The notes under the pieces: model-generated | What the model saw: the letters and a program-made list of their open reading frames with translations, nothing else | Database searches by the model: none | Told to the model about the DNA's origin: nothing | Assembly (NCBI RefSeq): GCF_014199935.1 | Contig: NZ_JACHOP010000008.1 | Coordinates: 62,001-126,000, forward strand | DNA length: 64,000 nt | Direction: 5' to 3' | Source: Methylorubrum rhodinum | GTDB taxonomy: Bacteria; Pseudomonadota; Alphaproteobacteria; Rhizobiales; Beijerinckiaceae | Part shown: piece after piece, positions 63,906 through 64,000 of the stretch | Layout: the number at the start of each line of letters is the position of its first letter | Position numbering within the stretch: the first letter of the stretch is position 1 | Position numbers and translations under genes: made by a program

Positions 63906-64000
63906 TCAGGGCATGAGCACGCCGTTGACGACGTGGATCACGCCGTTCGACTGCATCACGTTGGCCACGGTGACGGTGGCGGTGTTGCCCTTGGTGTCGG
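63906..64000 (-). CDS. Fasciclin (FAS1) domain protein, C-terminal end only
   Basis: The last 30 codons read DTKGNTATVTVANVMQSNGV then IHVVNGVLMP. NGVIHVVNGVLMP is the conserved final strand of FAS1 domains, which mediate surface adhesion and are secreted. The rest lies beyond the window edge. Confidence 0.85.
   Translation of the reverse strand, partial: DTKGNTATVTVANVMQSNGVIHVVNGVLMP

Overview
The window is a high-GC (about 70%) alphaproteobacterial chromosome segment. Its gene content points to the Methylobacteriaceae, most likely the Methylorubrum extorquens group. The pointers are a PQQ alcohol dehydrogenase with a Cys-Cys pair, an F0 ATP synthase operon with separate b and b' subunits, a CcrM-type methyltransferase, a Porin_2-type porin, PmtA, NrdR next to serine hydroxymethyltransferase, and a PHA-system protein. 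The species assignment is inference; no rRNA is present. Most genes are ordinary chromosomal housekeeping genes. No tRNA, rRNA, CRISPR array, prophage or intact insertion sequence was seen.

Layout, left part (1-14.5 kb). The window opens with the N-terminus of a PQQ alcohol dehydrogenase, then a small secreted protein and a NarL-type two-component pair. An IS5-type transposase remnant and a TerC protein follow. A MatC-like dicarboxylate carrier diverges from a GntR regulator across a TTGTATACAA palindrome. Next come a TRAP transporter operon (dctP-dctQ-dctM), a Tat-exported alpha/beta hydrolase and a membrane metallophosphoesterase.

Layout, 14.5-24 kb. A lipid-oriented block holds a GT4 glycosyltransferase, PmtA, a possible Mpo1-like membrane protein, a membrane-anchored class III aminotransferase and a phosphatidylserine-decarboxylase homologue. 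It is followed by an RTX-like gene remnant and PutA.

Layout, 24-45.5 kb. Here lie a SUKH protein with RuvX, a methyltransferase, the gatC-gatA operon, a dihydroorotase homologue lacking its metal ligands, plsY and dprA. A translationally coupled pair follows: a secreted SGNH hydrolase and a papain-like peptidase. Then come an isonitrile-hydratase homologue, the glyA-nrdR-ribD-ribE operon, the ATP synthase F0 operon, and the dsbA / DUF721 / mutY neighbourhood.

Layout, 45.5-64 kb. An AT-rich orphan membrane gene sits between mutY and ccrM. After it come rlpA, a PHA-system protein, the ABC-F ATPase Uup, a major porin with twin terminators, and a large OmpA-like envelope protein. A class III cyclase overlaps its neighbour tail to tail. 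The window ends with a Kv-type channel carrying a C-terminal zinc ribbon, a soluble lytic transglycosylase, dapA, smpB, a peroxiredoxin, a NYN-domain protein, pyrE and the end of a fasciclin-domain gene.

Four families of intergenic palindromic repeats are scattered through the window. One has three copies with GCATCGGC/GCCGATGC ends. One has two copies with identical 26-nt arms. Two are single-copy long inverted repeats. Besides these, the features most worth a second look are the SGNH/peptidase pair, the lipid block, the AT-rich orphan gene, the metal-ligand-less dihydroorotase, the in-frame 12-bp tandem repeat in the histidine kinase ATP lid, and the zinc-ribbon channel.
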